The notes under the pieces are model-generated. The model saw nothing but the letters and a program-made list of their open reading frames with translations. It was not told the DNA's origin and did not search any database. Source: Gliomastix tumulicola (taxonomy: Eukaryota; Ascomycota; Sordariomycetes; Hypocreales; Bionectriaceae). Taken from it: a stretch of 64,000 bases of DNA. Made by a program: the position numbers and the translations under genes. Numbering within the stretch: the stretch's first letter is position 1; each line of letters starts with the position of its first letter. The stretch is taken from contig BCHX01000003.1 of assembly GCA_001599755.1 (NCBI GenBank), forward strand, positions 4,921,782 to 4,985,781, in the 5' to 3' direction. Of the stretch, positions 1 through 10,482 are shown in pieces.

Positions 1-1055
1 GCGGCGCACGAGGACCGGGTTATTGGCTGGACACGCTCGATGAGTCGCTGCGGACAGGGGCCAAGGCCTGAAAAAAACAAAGGAGAGGCACTCTTTGGCA
101 CTCTTTTGGGGGCGGAGTGCTTGTCATTGCCACGCTAGGAGCTTTCTGTCGCGGCACAGCTCGCTGGAGCTCGGACCTATTTATGGCCCAGATCCTACAG
201 GCCAAGGCTTGGCGGTGCGAAAAGCGAGCACTGGGGAAATTATCACGAGCATGTTTTGCCTAACGTCGTGTCATGCCATGGCTTCGGTCCCGATATCCCG
301 GAAAAAGATGAGTGAGTACCCGGAAGAGGCTGGCTGGGAACGTCAAGGACGGTGAATAAGCACCGGCAGAGCCTCATCCAGGTACTCGTAAGCAATTCGG
401 CACGACAAGCATGAGTTGGCGCGTCTTCCTGTCGTTGAGTACATCACACTGAGAAAATTTCAGGGGAGCGGGTGAGGCATAACCCCGGGAGTGGGTGACA
501 TAACAAGCAAGACACCAACCTGGACTGCCTGCCCACTTCCAGCAGGGAAGACCATTAACCTATTGTCTCGCCTTTTTTGTTTGCCGCCTGATTTTATCGT
601 GAAGAATGCGACTCGTCGTCACCTTTAGCACATGATGGATCACATCACGGCGTATAGCTAATACGATTGATACAGGGTTGAGGATGTTCGTGTTCTCGCT
701 GCTGACGGTTGAGCTCGATCCGTGCATTCGTGAACGCGGCCGGGATAATCACATTTCACCCACATCCCGGCTCACGATGTGGTCCCTGGAACCCGAGTCG
801 CCGATCCGAAAGCATCACTGCTAGACCAGGCTCAAGCGGAGAAAAGACGATAAACTTACAAGAGAAGCTTCACCGACTCACCGGCTAGTGTGATGCATCC
901 AAGTTTGTCGTTCCCCTCCCAGTGGCGTCATACTAAGATCATGTGCTCACGATAACGGCTAATTCGCCAAGTACAAAAATGAGGAATCATGACCGTCACC
1001 CGGAGTAGATCGACCATTGACACACCACTGATATCAACATCAAGAACGACCGAAC
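1..1055. other. Intergenic, no gene recognised
   Basis: Only short open frames with no family resemblance occur here on either strand. The last part is the upstream region of the HchA-type gene that starts at 1056. I see no RNA gene, transposon end or long repeat. A gene running off the left edge cannot be excluded. Confidence 0.5.
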
Positions 1056-1940
1056 ATGTCTCCATCATCAGATCGCTCCCCTGTCCGCGACCAGGCCGAG
1101 GATGACGCCTGGTTCCCCTCGCCATATTCCCTGTCGCAGTACACTTCGTCCAAGACCGACTTCGCCGGCGCCGACTATCCCAATGCCTACAAGGGAAGCA
1201 AATGGAAGGTCCTCCTCATCGCCACGCAGGAGCGCTACCTGAAGATGGCAGACGGCAAGTTCTTCTCGACGGGCAACCATCCAGTCGAGACGCTCCTCCC
1301 GATGATCCATCTCGACGCTGCGGGCTTCGACATCGACATCGCCACCATCTCGGGCGATCCCGTCAAGTTCGAGATGTGGGCGTTCCCACAGGAGGACAAG
1401 GCAGTCAAGGCCATATACGAGAAGTACAAGAGCAAGATCCGCAGCCCCCTCAACCTCGAGAAGCTATGGGGAGCGCGCGGCTTCACCAAGGATTCGCCCT
1501 ACCTTGCCGTCTTCATCCCTGGCGGCCACGGCGCGCTGAATGGCATTCCCTCGTCTGCCACCGTCGGAAAGATTCTCCGCTGGGCGCATGATAATCACCG
1601 ATTCCTCATCACTCTGTGCCACGGGCCTGTGAGCATGCTGGCTGCGGATATCGACAAACCGGCCGGCAGCAAGTACATCTACGAGGGCACCAAGATTGTC
1701 GTGTTCCCCGACTCTCTGGATACTGCCGCGAACATCGAGATGGGCTATATCCCGGGCAAGATGGACTGGCTTGTAGGGGAGAGGCTTTGTGAACTGGGGA
1801 TCAAGTCGTTGAATAGCGGCATCACGGGGGAGACACACAGGGATGGATACGTTCTCACAGGTGATTCCCCGCTGGCGTCGGACAATCTTGGTAAACTTGC
1901 TGCTGGCGCATTGCTTGATGAGGTGGTTAAAGCTGGGTAG
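1056..1940 (+). CDS. HchA/Hsp31-type DJ-1/PfpI family protein (glyoxalase III / protein deglycase / holding chaperone class)
   Basis: Single-exon gene of 294 codons starting at a clear ATG, close to the roughly 283 residues of E. coli HchA. The N-terminal block with FPSPYSLSQYTSSKTDF and the STGNHPVETLLP block (about residues 71-82) are strongly HchA-like. The nucleophile elbow is C188-H189-G190-P191, and D219 lies in the VFPDSLD block, matching the Cys-His-Asp triad of the family; E78 matches the conserved acidic residue beside the nucleophile. The family detoxifies methylglyoxal and protects proteins under stress in the cytosol. Oddity: where the bacterial protein has a His and a Glu metal ligand (HLHAAGFE), this one has Asp at 87 and Asp at 92, judged from memory of the bacterial sequence. 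The close resemblance to bacterial HchA, rather than to the shorter yeast Hsp31 class, hints at old horizontal transfer, but that is inference. Confidence 0.93.
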   Translation: MSPSSDRSPVRDQAEDDAWFPSPYSLSQYTSSKTDFAGADYPNAYKGSKWKVLLIATQERYLKMADGKFFSTGNHPVETLLPMIHLDAAGFDIDIATISGDPVKFEMWAFPQEDKAVKAIYEKYKSKIRSPLNLEKLWGARGFTKDSPYLAVFIPGGHGALNGIPSSATVGKILRWAHDNHRFLITLCHGPVSMLAADIDKPAGSKYIYEGTKIVVFPDSLDTAANIEMGYIPGKMDWLVGERLCELGIKSLNSGITGETHRDGYVLTGDSPLASDNLGKLAAGALLDEVVKAG

Positions 1941-2120
1941 ATACATGATTCACTTCTTTTCGCGTTGCTGAAGTCGCTTAATAAATGACGTTGATTAATT
2001 TCCACAGCATGCTCGACAGCATGACAAGAACTCCATCTCCCCATCGCTCTGCAGTGGCGAAATGCCCTCGATATGAATAGTCCCGGCAGTAACCGCTCTC
2101 TCGACTCATGCTGGGATGTC

Positions 2121-2810
2121 TCAATCAGACTCGTCATAATACCGCCCAGAGTCCGACACATACGGACTAAAACGATCATAGTCTGAATCGTCCTCGTAGA
2201 CATAGCGAGTTCGATCACCAGGAAACTTCCAGGACTTCTCTCCAGTATTGCTCCGATACGGCGTTCGATGGGAGAGATCGTCTTCCTTCTTATACACCTT
2301 GCCACCGATTATCTCAATGCTTCGATGAATAATTCGCATAACCTGCTCGGTAAGATTCCCGGCCTGGATCACTCTTCGCAGCACGTCGATCAGGTAGTTG
2401 TGACCGACGGGCGTTCCGGCCGTTCCCGGAGGGATCATGGAATATGCCTTGGAGATGTCTTTCAGGAGTAATGTCTGCGTCCAACCAGACACGGCAGTAG
2501 CGCTGTCGTTGAAGTCGAGAATGAATCCCCTGATCTCCTCGGGATTCAAATGTTGCCTCCATAACGGCCCTAGAGCCACCTGCATATCAATGCCGGCTGT
2601 CTGAACCGTACCCTGTAGTGCTTCGAAGGCGACCAGTGCCGTGAGTTTGCTTCTTGGCTTCCTCGAAGGGGAGCTTATCAAGGGCAGAATGCTGTTCAGC
2701 TTTCTCAATTCTTCATTCGAGTCTTTGTCAAGCTCATTCCGGGCCTGGCCCGCCGTGGGTGGTGGTGCCTCGTTCAGGAAATCCTCCAGTGACATCTGTT
2801 CAAAGGACAT
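2121..2810 (-). CDS. Hypothetical protein, acidic/Tyr-rich C-terminus
   Basis: Open frame of 229 codons read from the ATG at 2810 (MSFEQMSLEDF...). The same frame stays open upstream to 2924 but contains no further ATG there, so either 2810 is the start or an upstream exon joins here. A long open frame lies upstream at 2955-3248, but I found no splice pair that joins the two cleanly. I recognise no domain. The middle (LNPEEIRGFILDFNDSA and following) looks alpha-helical and globular; the last 60 residues are rich in Asp, Ser and Tyr and probably disordered. The coding sense is supported by the length of the frame and ordered codon use, not by homology. It is convergent with the HchA-type gene on its left. 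Confidence 0.55.
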   Translation of the reverse strand: MSFEQMSLEDFLNEAPPPTAGQARNELDKDSNEELRKLNSILPLISSPSRKPRSKLTALVAFEALQGTVQTAGIDMQVALGPLWRQHLNPEEIRGFILDFNDSATAVSGWTQTLLLKDISKAYSMIPPGTAGTPVGHNYLIDVLRRVIQAGNLTEQVMRIIHRSIEIIGGKVYKKEDDLSHRTPYRSNTGEKSWKFPGDRTRYVYEDDSDYDRFSPYVSDSGRYYDESD

Positions 2811-2954
2811 CTTGGATGACTGGGGAGCCAGGCGGTGATAATTCTCCTTCTCAGAACTTCCTCGTCCGGTGAAAATATCAGTATTGCTAATGGGATTCGT
2901 AGGATTGTTGCCGGCGATGTGCAATGTTTGTACATTTGTGAGCGCAGCCCGCGG

Positions 2955-3248
2955 TCACCGTGACTGGTGCGTGGGAAGGCATTTTGTATTCCTTATATCA
3001 AAGGACAGCAACACTGACGTACTGGATTCGTCAACACAACCCTGAGCTAGCTGACTTAAGGTACAAGCTGGCGTGAATCTTGATATCTTTGTATCCAATT
3101 TTGACTTTAAACGAGCCATCGTCTGATGTCCACCATTTCGTTGCCCCTTGCGAAGAGGGATATGTTTAGTCGACCCGATATCCCCATTAGGATTGGCACG
3201 CCATAGCTCTCGGACGGGCTGACGTTGCGAGTTTTCGTCATCAAGCAT
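2955..3248 (-). CDS. Possible upstream exon or separate small ORF, unrecognised
   Basis: A 97-codon frame beginning at an ATG, on the same strand and in the same frame as the hypothetical gene at 2121-2810, separated from it by an in-frame TGA. Its product is basic and polar and matches no family known to me. GT donors exist near its 3' end (GTACGT at about 3023), but none restores the frame with the available AG sites, so the link is unproven. It may not be coding. Confidence 0.2.
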   Translation of the reverse strand: MLDDENSQRQPVRELWRANPNGDIGSTKHIPLRKGQRNGGHQTMARLKSKLDTKISRFTPACTLSQLAQGCVDESSTSVLLSFDIRNTKCLPTHQSR

Positions 3249-3656
3249 GTTATCTTCGCCAGGCGACTCCCTTCATCTAAAAAGAGCTACAGGTCAGTGC
3301 AGTGCATCAAGGAAGCAACGCGCTGGGGACCGAGGAATGAATAGCAAGGGCCATATAATTTCCTCCATTCACTGGCATTCAATATGATCGTGGAATTGCT
3401 CAGGGGGCAACACCGGTGGGATGGCGTTTTCCCCCGTCGATGGTGAGCGCTGCTTTGAGATGATGCCCTGGCATTTTTGCCTTGCATACGAGGCGGAGCC
3501 CAGATGCAAGCAGATGGACCTGTGGCTGTGCTGATCACCAAGGAATAAGGTGGCATGCATGGAGGAGAAAATAAATCCACATTCACCACCCACCCCCTCG
3601 ACAGAAATGTCTCCGCAGCCTTCACTTGGTCGTCAATCCTCCACAAACCTCCCCAT

Positions 3657-5852
3657 ATGGACGACTCGAGCCAGCCAGATCCTAAGAATGGCGAGCGGAA
3701 GACCCTAGAGCCCCTGCCAGATCAAGATACAGTGGAGGATGTCCGCTTGACAGGTCGCTCGCTCGACGGGCGTGAGGAGGGGCTTCTCTGCCGGCAATGC
3801 TCACGGCTCCGGATCGAAGACTTCCTCGACCAGGATGTGGGAGACGACCGGACCATCAGGGAGTTTGAGTCATTCGAGGACCTCAGTACCAATCAAGTAT
3901 CCTGCCCCCTGTGTCGTCTCCTCACAACGCTCATCTCTCCGCCGCGATACGATCAGCTCTCCGTCCCGTACCATGTGAAAACATGGAGCGCGAGCTGGGT
4001 GTTCACCGGATTAGGAGCCGGTGTTCGCGACCCAGACGGCCTCTTCAAGCCAACCAATGTCCTCAGCATTGGTCCTTACTACTGGAACCGCTGGGACCCG
4101 TCCAGAGACGGGGCTCATCTGGATCAGGGCGACGAGCCAGGCCGGGTCTTCAATAGAACGGGATATATCGCCATGGAGATTCCAGTTGGTGATAATATAC
4201 GCGGCATCTGCGAGGTCCGCAGAATTGATCCTGGCGTTTTCGACATGACGTTGGCCGAAAAGTGGCTGTCGTACTGCGAAACGAATCATGGTGCTGCGTG
4301 CTCGGGGGCAGAGCTTCCAGATCTTGTCAACCTCAAGGTGTTTGATTGTCGCACTCGATGCGTGACGGACGCCTCGAAAGCCTGTCGATATGTGGCCCTC
4401 TCCTACGTCTGGGCCAGTCACGAGTCCCCTGCTCAGTTGTCCCCTTCGGCTAGGATGGAAAAGGTCATCGAAGATAGCATCCTCGTCGCCGAACGCCTGG
4501 GCTTCGATTACCTCTGGGTAGATAAAATCTGCATCGATCAAACCGACGACAGGGAAAAGATACACCAGATCAGACAAATGGATCTGATCTACGCCAGAGC
4601 AGCCCTCACCATCATCGCCGCCGCAGGAAGCAGCCCCAGCCACGGGCTCCCCGGTATCAACCGGACGGGGAGAACGCCACAGCAAGGCCTCCAAGTCGGG
4701 GACATGACTCTTCTCTCCACCCTCCCAGTCGCCACCTACACCATCGAGCAGTCGAGGTGGCACACCAGGGGGTGGACCTTCCAAGAGGGGATGCTCTCGA
4801 CGAAGCGGCTGATCTTCACGGAGCGCCAGGTCTTCTTCGAATGCAACAGCATGCACTGCAGCGAGGCCGTGCGCACGCCGCTCGGTCTCATGCACGGGTC
4901 TTCGAGCAACAACAACAAGTTTGACATGCTCGCGTATGATCTGGGCGCGTTTCCCGTCAAGACGCCCGGCTCCAATCCGTCCGAGTACATGGAGTACGTT
5001 CACAGCTACAGTGTGAGGGAGCTGACATTTCCGAAAGACACGCTGCTGGCTTTCGAGGGTGTTGCGAATGCTTTCAAAAGAGCTGACAGGCCTGTCTACA
5101 ATTTCTGGGGCCAGCCTATATTTCTATCCGACGGGGATATGCCTCATTATGTCAGACCTGAGGGCCAGGAAAGGGACGATGGGAAGGGCAGTACGGACTG
5201 GTCGATGGCGGTTCGCTTCGCCATTGGTCTCTTTTGGCAAACAGAGAGTTTCTGGGAGTCGACATCGAGAGTGGAGGGGTTTCCAAGCTGGTCATGGGCC
5301 GGGTGGACTGGTCGCAAACATCCGGAGCTGCTCATACAGGTCGACAACGAGCTCTCCGTGGACCTCGACATCACACTAGAGGGCAGAACTCACGACATGG
5401 TCTCTCTCGACAGCGTGGACTTCTCCCTGCAGACTCGAAGCCTAGAAGATCGATACTTCAGCACGATATACATCGAGGCGTGGACCATCGCGGTCGACGT
5501 GGTCTGGCTGCGACTGTCCACAGCGGACGAGACAGAATCAGAGCCTCCACTTGGCTACTATGCCAGTTTTGAAGCTCAGCCATATGGCACCGTCTACTCT
5601 ATGCTCCAGGCATACGATCACGACAGGATCTATTCTTCCACTCAGAGGTTCCTGGGGTTCATCCCGTCACCGGCCTTGGAGCGAGAGGATAGTGGCGAGG
5701 TCGTGATGTTGCTGGAGAATATTGGGGGTCACTACGAGCGCCTTGGGGTATTCCTGCTGGAGCGATCATACGGGATGGAAGGCGGCGCGTGGACACGTGT
5801 CAGCCAGTGGAACGGTCTAGACAGGTCTTGGAGAGGCTTCTGGCTAGGTTGA
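3657..5852 (+). CDS. HET-domain (heterokaryon incompatibility) protein
   Basis: Large intronless frame; the ATG at 3657 (MDDSSQPDPKNG) is preferred, although an in-frame ATG at 3555 would add 34 residues. The N-terminal part has paired cysteines (CRQC, then CPLC) typical of the region before HET domains. The HET domain itself (PF06985) is clear: YVALSYVW near residue 245, then FDYLWVDKICIDQ, then a helix ending DLIYARAALTIIAAAG, then the WHTRGWTFQEGMLSTKRLIF block. A further WSWAGW motif lies near the C-terminus. HET proteins mediate non-self recognition and cell death when incompatible hyphae fuse; many paralogues have unknown partners. The usual Gly after SYVW is Ala here. The 3' end lies 44 bp from the convergent hydrolase gene. 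Confidence 0.95.
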   Translation: MDDSSQPDPKNGERKTLEPLPDQDTVEDVRLTGRSLDGREEGLLCRQCSRLRIEDFLDQDVGDDRTIREFESFEDLSTNQVSCPLCRLLTTLISPPRYDQLSVPYHVKTWSASWVFTGLGAGVRDPDGLFKPTNVLSIGPYYWNRWDPSRDGAHLDQGDEPGRVFNRTGYIAMEIPVGDNIRGICEVRRIDPGVFDMTLAEKWLSYCETNHGAACSGAELPDLVNLKVFDCRTRCVTDASKACRYVALSYVWASHESPAQLSPSARMEKVIEDSILVAERLGFDYLWVDKICIDQTDDREKIHQIRQMDLIYARAALTIIAAAGSSPSHGLPGINRTGRTPQQGLQVGDMTLLSTLPVATYTIEQSRWHTRGWTFQEGMLSTKRLIFTERQVFFECNSMHCSEAVRTPLGLMHGSSSNNNKFDMLAYDLGAFPVKTPGSNPSEYMEYVHSYSVRELTFPKDTLLAFEGVANAFKRADRPVYNFWGQPIFLSDGDMPHYVRPEGQERDDGKGSTDWSMAVRFAIGLFWQTESFWESTSRVEGFPSWSWAGWTGRKHPELLIQVDNELSVDLDITLEGRTHDMVSLDSVDFSLQTRSLEDRYFSTIYIEAWTIAVDVVWLRLSTADETESEPPLGYYASFEAQPYGTVYSMLQAYDHDRIYSSTQRFLGFIPSPALEREDSGEVVMLLENIGGHYERLGVFLLERSYGMEGGAWTRVSQWNGLDRSWRGFWLG

Positions 5853-5896
5853 ATCAAATCATATTCAGCGTAAATACAGAACCCAAGCTCGAAGAT

Positions 5897-6829
5897 TTAC
5901 TGGGTAAGCGAATTGCCCAGGAACTCCACGAGCTTTGGCATGCTCACAGACGTATCATCATACAAGCCAATATGCGTCTGCCCCTTAACCCAGAACAGTT
6001 CCTTCGGCTCGAGGGCTTTGCTGAAGGCGACCTCAGAGTGGCCCCTCGTATCCGCCTCCTCCCCTACAATCATCAGGAGCGGTCGAGGCGCGATCAAGTC
6101 CATGAAGGCAAACGATGAGTAGTTAGCCAAGAGCTCGGCACTCCTCGCTAGCTGGAGGTTCGTAGACCGCGGGTGTGCGCCTCGCGGCGTCTTGTAGTAG
6201 TCGACACCTTCTCTGAGGTTCTCCGGGGCGCCTGGCGGTAGATCTTCGACTTTATCGGCGAGGATGTGGACGGAGCGTGGGGCTTCGCCTCTCGCTTCGG
6301 CGTTGCGGTCGCCTGAGATCGAGGCCAGGATGTTCTTCAACGTGGCCCTGTCGTGCTCGGCTCCGGGGACTCCGTCTCGTGTAGCAGCGCCGAAACAAGC
6401 GGCGCTTACCGTAGCCACGGCTTTGATGCGTTGGTCCGTCTGGGCCGCGAAGCTGACGTATCCTCCCGAGGCACAGATGCCCAGGGCGCCGATGCGTTCA
6501 GGGTCGACGATCTCCTGGGGGTGTGTAGCTAGGTACGTCACAGCGCTCCTAGCATCTTCAGCTCGTTGATACGGGTCCTCTAGCCCGCGAGGCTCTCCGC
6601 CGCTCTCGCCCTGGTACGCAGCGTCCCATGCGAGGGTGATGAAGCCGGCTTCGGCGAGGAGCCTGGCGTAGAGGCCGGCGGTCTGCTCTTTGACGCCCGT
6701 GCCGGGATGGCCGACGACGATGCCGGCTTTCTTTCGATCAGGGGCTCCAAGCGGCGGTATATAGAGATGGGCGACGATGTTGATGCCCCGGCTGGGGAAG
6801 TTGACAGTCTCTTTAGTCGGGGCGGCCAT
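5897..6829 (-). CDS. Alpha/beta hydrolase, YcjY / polyketide-transferase (Af380-like) type
   Basis: Single-exon gene of 310 codons from the ATG at 6829. The fold is shown by HPGTGVKEQ (oxyanion region, about residue 41), AWDAAYQGESGG (strand 4 loop), the nucleophile elbow GICASGGY (117-124), IVGEEADTRG (D260) and GQTHIGLYD (H286), which together give an acid-His pair behind the elbow. The elbow does not fit plain G-x-S-x-G: Cys119 or Ser121 could be the nucleophile. This pattern is shared by the bacterial YcjY-like hydrolases and by fungal acyl/polyketide-transferase-like enzymes such as the fumagillin Fma-PT group. The substrate cannot be told. No polyketide synthase is visible nearby, so a role in secondary metabolism is not supported by context. 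There is no signal peptide, so it is probably cytosolic. Confidence 0.85.
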   Translation of the reverse strand: MAAPTKETVNFPSRGINIVAHLYIPPLGAPDRKKAGIVVGHPGTGVKEQTAGLYARLLAEAGFITLAWDAAYQGESGGEPRGLEDPYQRAEDARSAVTYLATHPQEIVDPERIGALGICASGGYVSFAAQTDQRIKAVATVSAACFGAATRDGVPGAEHDRATLKNILASISGDRNAEARGEAPRSVHILADKVEDLPPGAPENLREGVDYYKTPRGAHPRSTNLQLARSAELLANYSSFAFMDLIAPRPLLMIVGEEADTRGHSEVAFSKALEPKELFWVKGQTHIGLYDDTSVSMPKLVEFLGNSLTQ

Positions 6830-7361
6830 GTCGAGTCTCGCTCACGTTGTGCAGTCGAGGGTGTGTATGGTGAGATGGGAGACAGGTAGCGGTTTAGAAG
6901 ATTTGGATTCCATGCTGGGCGAGGCAGACATAGTTATATATTCCTCTTCAGATGTCTGTGCCGGCATACCAGACGTGCCTGAACTAGTATGCAGCCAGTG
7001 TGAATGGTGACGAGTGAGGCCGGAGTTTGTTATTTGTCGCGTTTCGGAGCAGCGTCCTAACTCCGTGGCTACCCTAGAGCTCATCCCAGATCACACACCG
7101 GCTTGAGCGTCACATTCAATAACCGTTAGATCTAAGGCAGGTATCGATCATACGTTGAGGCGCAAATCATCATCGATAGCATATAACATGGGGCAAGTGT
7201 CTTTTAATTGAAAGTAGGTCACCAAGATAAAGCGGGCATGCGATGGCTTTCGGGCTCTGACATGGTGTCTTGGAGGGAGCAAACATTCATGACCTTGCAA
7301 TATCGGAGGATCTAATGATCATCACAGCTGGACGGCAACTAATTAGGTCTCATTTCTTTCA
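6830..7361. other. Intergenic between two minus-strand genes
   Basis: Holds the upstream region of the hydrolase and the downstream region of the dehydrogenase. Only short, unrecognisable frames occur. No repeat or RNA gene seen. Confidence 0.5.
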
Positions 7362-8471
7362 CTACTTCTGGTGCAGAATAACATCGCCAGCAAGCCACCT
7401 CTCGACATTCTCCGCCGTCTCAGCATACCAAGTATTCATGATACCCTCCTCGACGTATCCCATGTGCGGCGTCAGCAACACACGACTCCTTCCATCTGTT
7501 CCCCAGCGCGTGGATCGCCATGGGCTGTTTGCTGGAAGTGGTTCTTGACCAAACACGTCCAGCCCAACGCCCTTGATCTGCCCCTCCTGCGCAGCTTCTA
7601 GGAGGGCCTCCTCGTCGATGAGCGGTCCGCGTGAAGTGTTCACCACGAGGGCGTCCTTCTTCATGAGGGCCAGCTCCGGTTTGCCCATGATCCCCTTCGA
7701 CCGCTCGCTCAAGACGTAGTGCATGCTGACGACGTCGGCGCTTCGGAACAGCTCCTCCTTGCTGACGGCCCGGAAGGTCTTCTCCCCGAACTCATCCTCG
7801 GCAGGCAGTCCGAGGGACGCCGCCGTCTGGTCTGCCTTGCCCTGATCGAGGCTTGCGCTCCAGCATACGACGCGCATGCCGAATGCCAGCACACCTATTC
7901 TCGCCACGGCAGCGCCCAGTCTCCCGAGACCGACGATGCCGAGCGTCTTCCCCGCCAGTCCGATGGCCATGTCCGTCTGCCACCCGCCGCTCTTGACGAC
8001 GGCGTCATCAGCCGCCACGTTCCGCGCCAGGGCGAGGATCATGGCCCATGTGTGATGTGTTGCCGGGTGACCGCCTCCTTTGCGGATGTCTCGAACGTGA
8101 GCTCCATGTGCCACGGGAATATCCGCCCGCCCACGACCGGGCGCCGCCGCGACGGTGATGCCCATCTCCCTCGCTGTGGCAAGGTCGAAGGTCTCAAACT
8201 GCGTTCCTGTGCAGAGAAGCAGTCTAAGATTCGGCAGTTGACGGAGCAGGGAGCCCGGGAAGGCAGTTCGCTCGCGCATGGTCGAGATGGCCGTGAAGGG
8301 ACGGAGACGCTCAGCAAGGGCCGCCTGCTCCGAAGGCGAGGTCTGCGGAAGCGGAGTATCGAAGACCTCGATGTTCAGGCGGGAGGACGGGATTTGGCGG
8401 AAGTGTGGGCGGGAGATGGAGAGATAGTCGTCGAGGATGGCGAGGGATGGGGGATTGCTTTTAGTATGCAT
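7362..8471 (-). CDS. D-isomer-specific 2-hydroxyacid dehydrogenase family protein
   Basis: Intronless frame of 369 codons read from the ATG at 8471 (MHTKSNPPSLAILDDYL); an in-frame ATG at 8537 would add 22 residues of atypical sequence. The NAD-binding fold is seen in GLGRLG (181-186). The catalytic Arg lies in NTSRGPLIDEEAL (R281), the Glu in LDVFGQEP (E310) and the His in LTPHMG (H336), the standard triad of the family. Such enzymes reduce or oxidise 2-keto/2-hydroxy acids with NAD(P)H; the true substrate cannot be read from sequence. Oddity: between the first substrate-domain strand and the HTWAMILALARN helix there is a run of about 15 extra residues (about 119-133) not expected in relatives. 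It could be an unspliced intron, but removing the obvious GT...AG shifts the frame, so it is treated as coding. Confidence 0.9.
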   Translation of the reverse strand: MHTKSNPPSLAILDDYLSISRPHFRQIPSSRLNIEVFDTPLPQTSPSEQAALAERLRPFTAISTMRERTAFPGSLLRQLPNLRLLLCTGTQFETFDLATAREMGITVAAAPGRGRADIPVAHGAHVRDIRKGGGHPATHHTWAMILALARNVAADDAVVKSGGWQTDMAIGLAGKTLGIVGLGRLGAAVARIGVLAFGMRVVCWSASLDQGKADQTAASLGLPAEDEFGEKTFRAVSKEELFRSADVVSMHYVLSERSKGIMGKPELALMKKDALVVNTSRGPLIDEEALLEAAQEGQIKGVGLDVFGQEPLPANSPWRSTRWGTDGRSRVLLTPHMGYVEEGIMNTWYAETAENVERWLAGDVILHQK

Positions 8472-10482
8472 TGCGGCAGTGCCGAGTCTACTTCGGAGAC
8501 TCATCGTCAACGAGGCTCGCATTGCTTTTTGCCTCATCTCGTAAAGACTGCTTTCAGTGTCAGCTCAGGCATGATCTTGAACATGAGACGAGCAGGCTTG
8601 GTTTTATGCTGATGAATCCTTGCAGGCTCTGACGATGTGGACCGAGAGAAAGGGGCCGAGGCGGAGGTCCGATCGGCCATCCGACCCCAAATCCGTAGCG
8701 TCCCTCCACTCTGTCAGCGTATGTCGCAGCCGTGGAATGCTATTCTCGCAAATCTCCGTCCGCCGTCGCAAATCTATGCAGATGAGATGGCGGGCCGGGG
8801 ATGCTGTTGATACGATGAGCTTGATCTGATGGAGTGAGTACCGTGCTCTAGAATGATTCGGATTGCCGAAAATCGCGATGATTGCAGTGCTGGTAAGGAT
8901 CGCCCTTTTCTCGTCGGAGAACCAGCCATCGCTAAGCTGCTTGGATGTATGTTGACTCTGTATACCGCGGAGAAGACCGCGGCCATCTTCCGAAGCTGCC
9001 TGGTCGTCATCTTATTTTGTGAGCATGCCTATCATTCTGCCCCCCTGGTTAGCCTCCTGTTTGACTTACGCTACGCCTCCCCGCGTTGCTTCTGCTTGCT
9101 ACTTGGTCCTTGTTTGGCCCTCGTTTCGTTGGCGCTGGGTGTCATGCGCATCACTGCCACCGTTAGATTTATGGAAGACGTCGGGGGATGTAATTAGCCA
9201 AACTCGTCCTGAAGTTGCCATAGTTTAATGTCCTATTCCACGAAGCTCGTCCTCGAACCTCTGGTTCTGCCATCGGGACAGCATCATCTCCGTTTGTCCT
9301 CCCTCGTACTGATACCCAGCACGGGCTTCTTCTAGCTTCGCGATCTTACGCCGATATCGAGCAATGACTATATATACGTCTGTGACCTGAACCAATGATG
9401 GATGGAGAATATATGGAATAATGTAAGGCTGACCTTCGCATTAATGACTGTTACTATGGGTCAGTGTTGGTGATAAGGGGGCAGGCAGCTTGCCGGGTTT
9501 GACCAGAGCATCCCCTCCAGATACCGCAGCAGACAAGGCACTTCTTCCTGCATGTCGACGTCGAGCTGAGCGCTTGAGCGACGTCATTAAAAAGCAGCAC
9601 GTTGGGCCCTTGGTCAATGTGTGCAAGTCGAAAGACAGCCCTCGCCCATCACCTAAGAGGGGAGTATTTATCTAATGCTTCACGGCATCAGCGATGCTCG
9701 GTTACGATTGGCGACTGGACCACAGCGTGATCAAAATTGATCGTTCTTCTGAGCTCGAGACATAGTGATCGATTATACCGTCGTCCGCTGAGCAGCTGAG
9801 CAGGGGAGCGTAGTTGGGTTGAGGGACTGAAAGGATACACGCTCGGAGTCTGAGTCTGAGCAGTGTACCGTCACAGCGAAGATTGGTGTCCAGGTGTCTC
9901 GCATCGCTGTCCCGCTGCCCCCTCTCAACAGGAAGTAGGATTTGTTGATGTCGAGAAGCACTGGGAGTCCGTTTAGTCCCAAGGTAGCTTGGAGCACGTG
10001 ATATTCTGCTTGGCCGGGAAAGCCCTAGTGGTGTTTGGGGAGTATGGAAGTAGCCTCGTCCAGTCATGCTCTCCGGCATGGAAACTGCACGCCTCACTGG
10101 CAAATTCTGGACCATAAAAGCCCTCTTCTAAGCTCAAAAAGTGATGATAGTATGACTTGAAGTCAGGACTCTGTGGACCAGGAATCTCGGTGCGAAATGA
10201 CCTCGTTGACGCACCGAGATGACGGACCATGACACAAGGGTTTGGGGGCAGGAAGACGTAGATACATCGTGCAGTTTAGCAGCATTTCTCTCCAGCGGTG
10301 TCTAGCCCTACCACGCACTGTTTGCTGCCCGGTCCCTTTTCCCAAATATTCTCACTTCCCTTAGGCACTTTGTTTGCTTCCTCGCCCCAAACATTCTCTG
10401 CATGTTTCTGATTTGCTTCACTTTCTCCATCCCACTCCTTTCGCATCCCTCGTTCAATCCCCTTCCCTCCCCCCAAGAAAAC
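8472..10482. other. Intergenic, 2.0 kb, no convincing gene
   Basis: Contains several open frames of 60-137 codons on both strands, none recognisable. The minus-strand frames between about 9700 and 10230 look the most protein-like but have no splice arrangement I could defend. The right end is the C/T-rich upstream region of the MYND gene (about 10400-10480). Confidence 0.4.
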
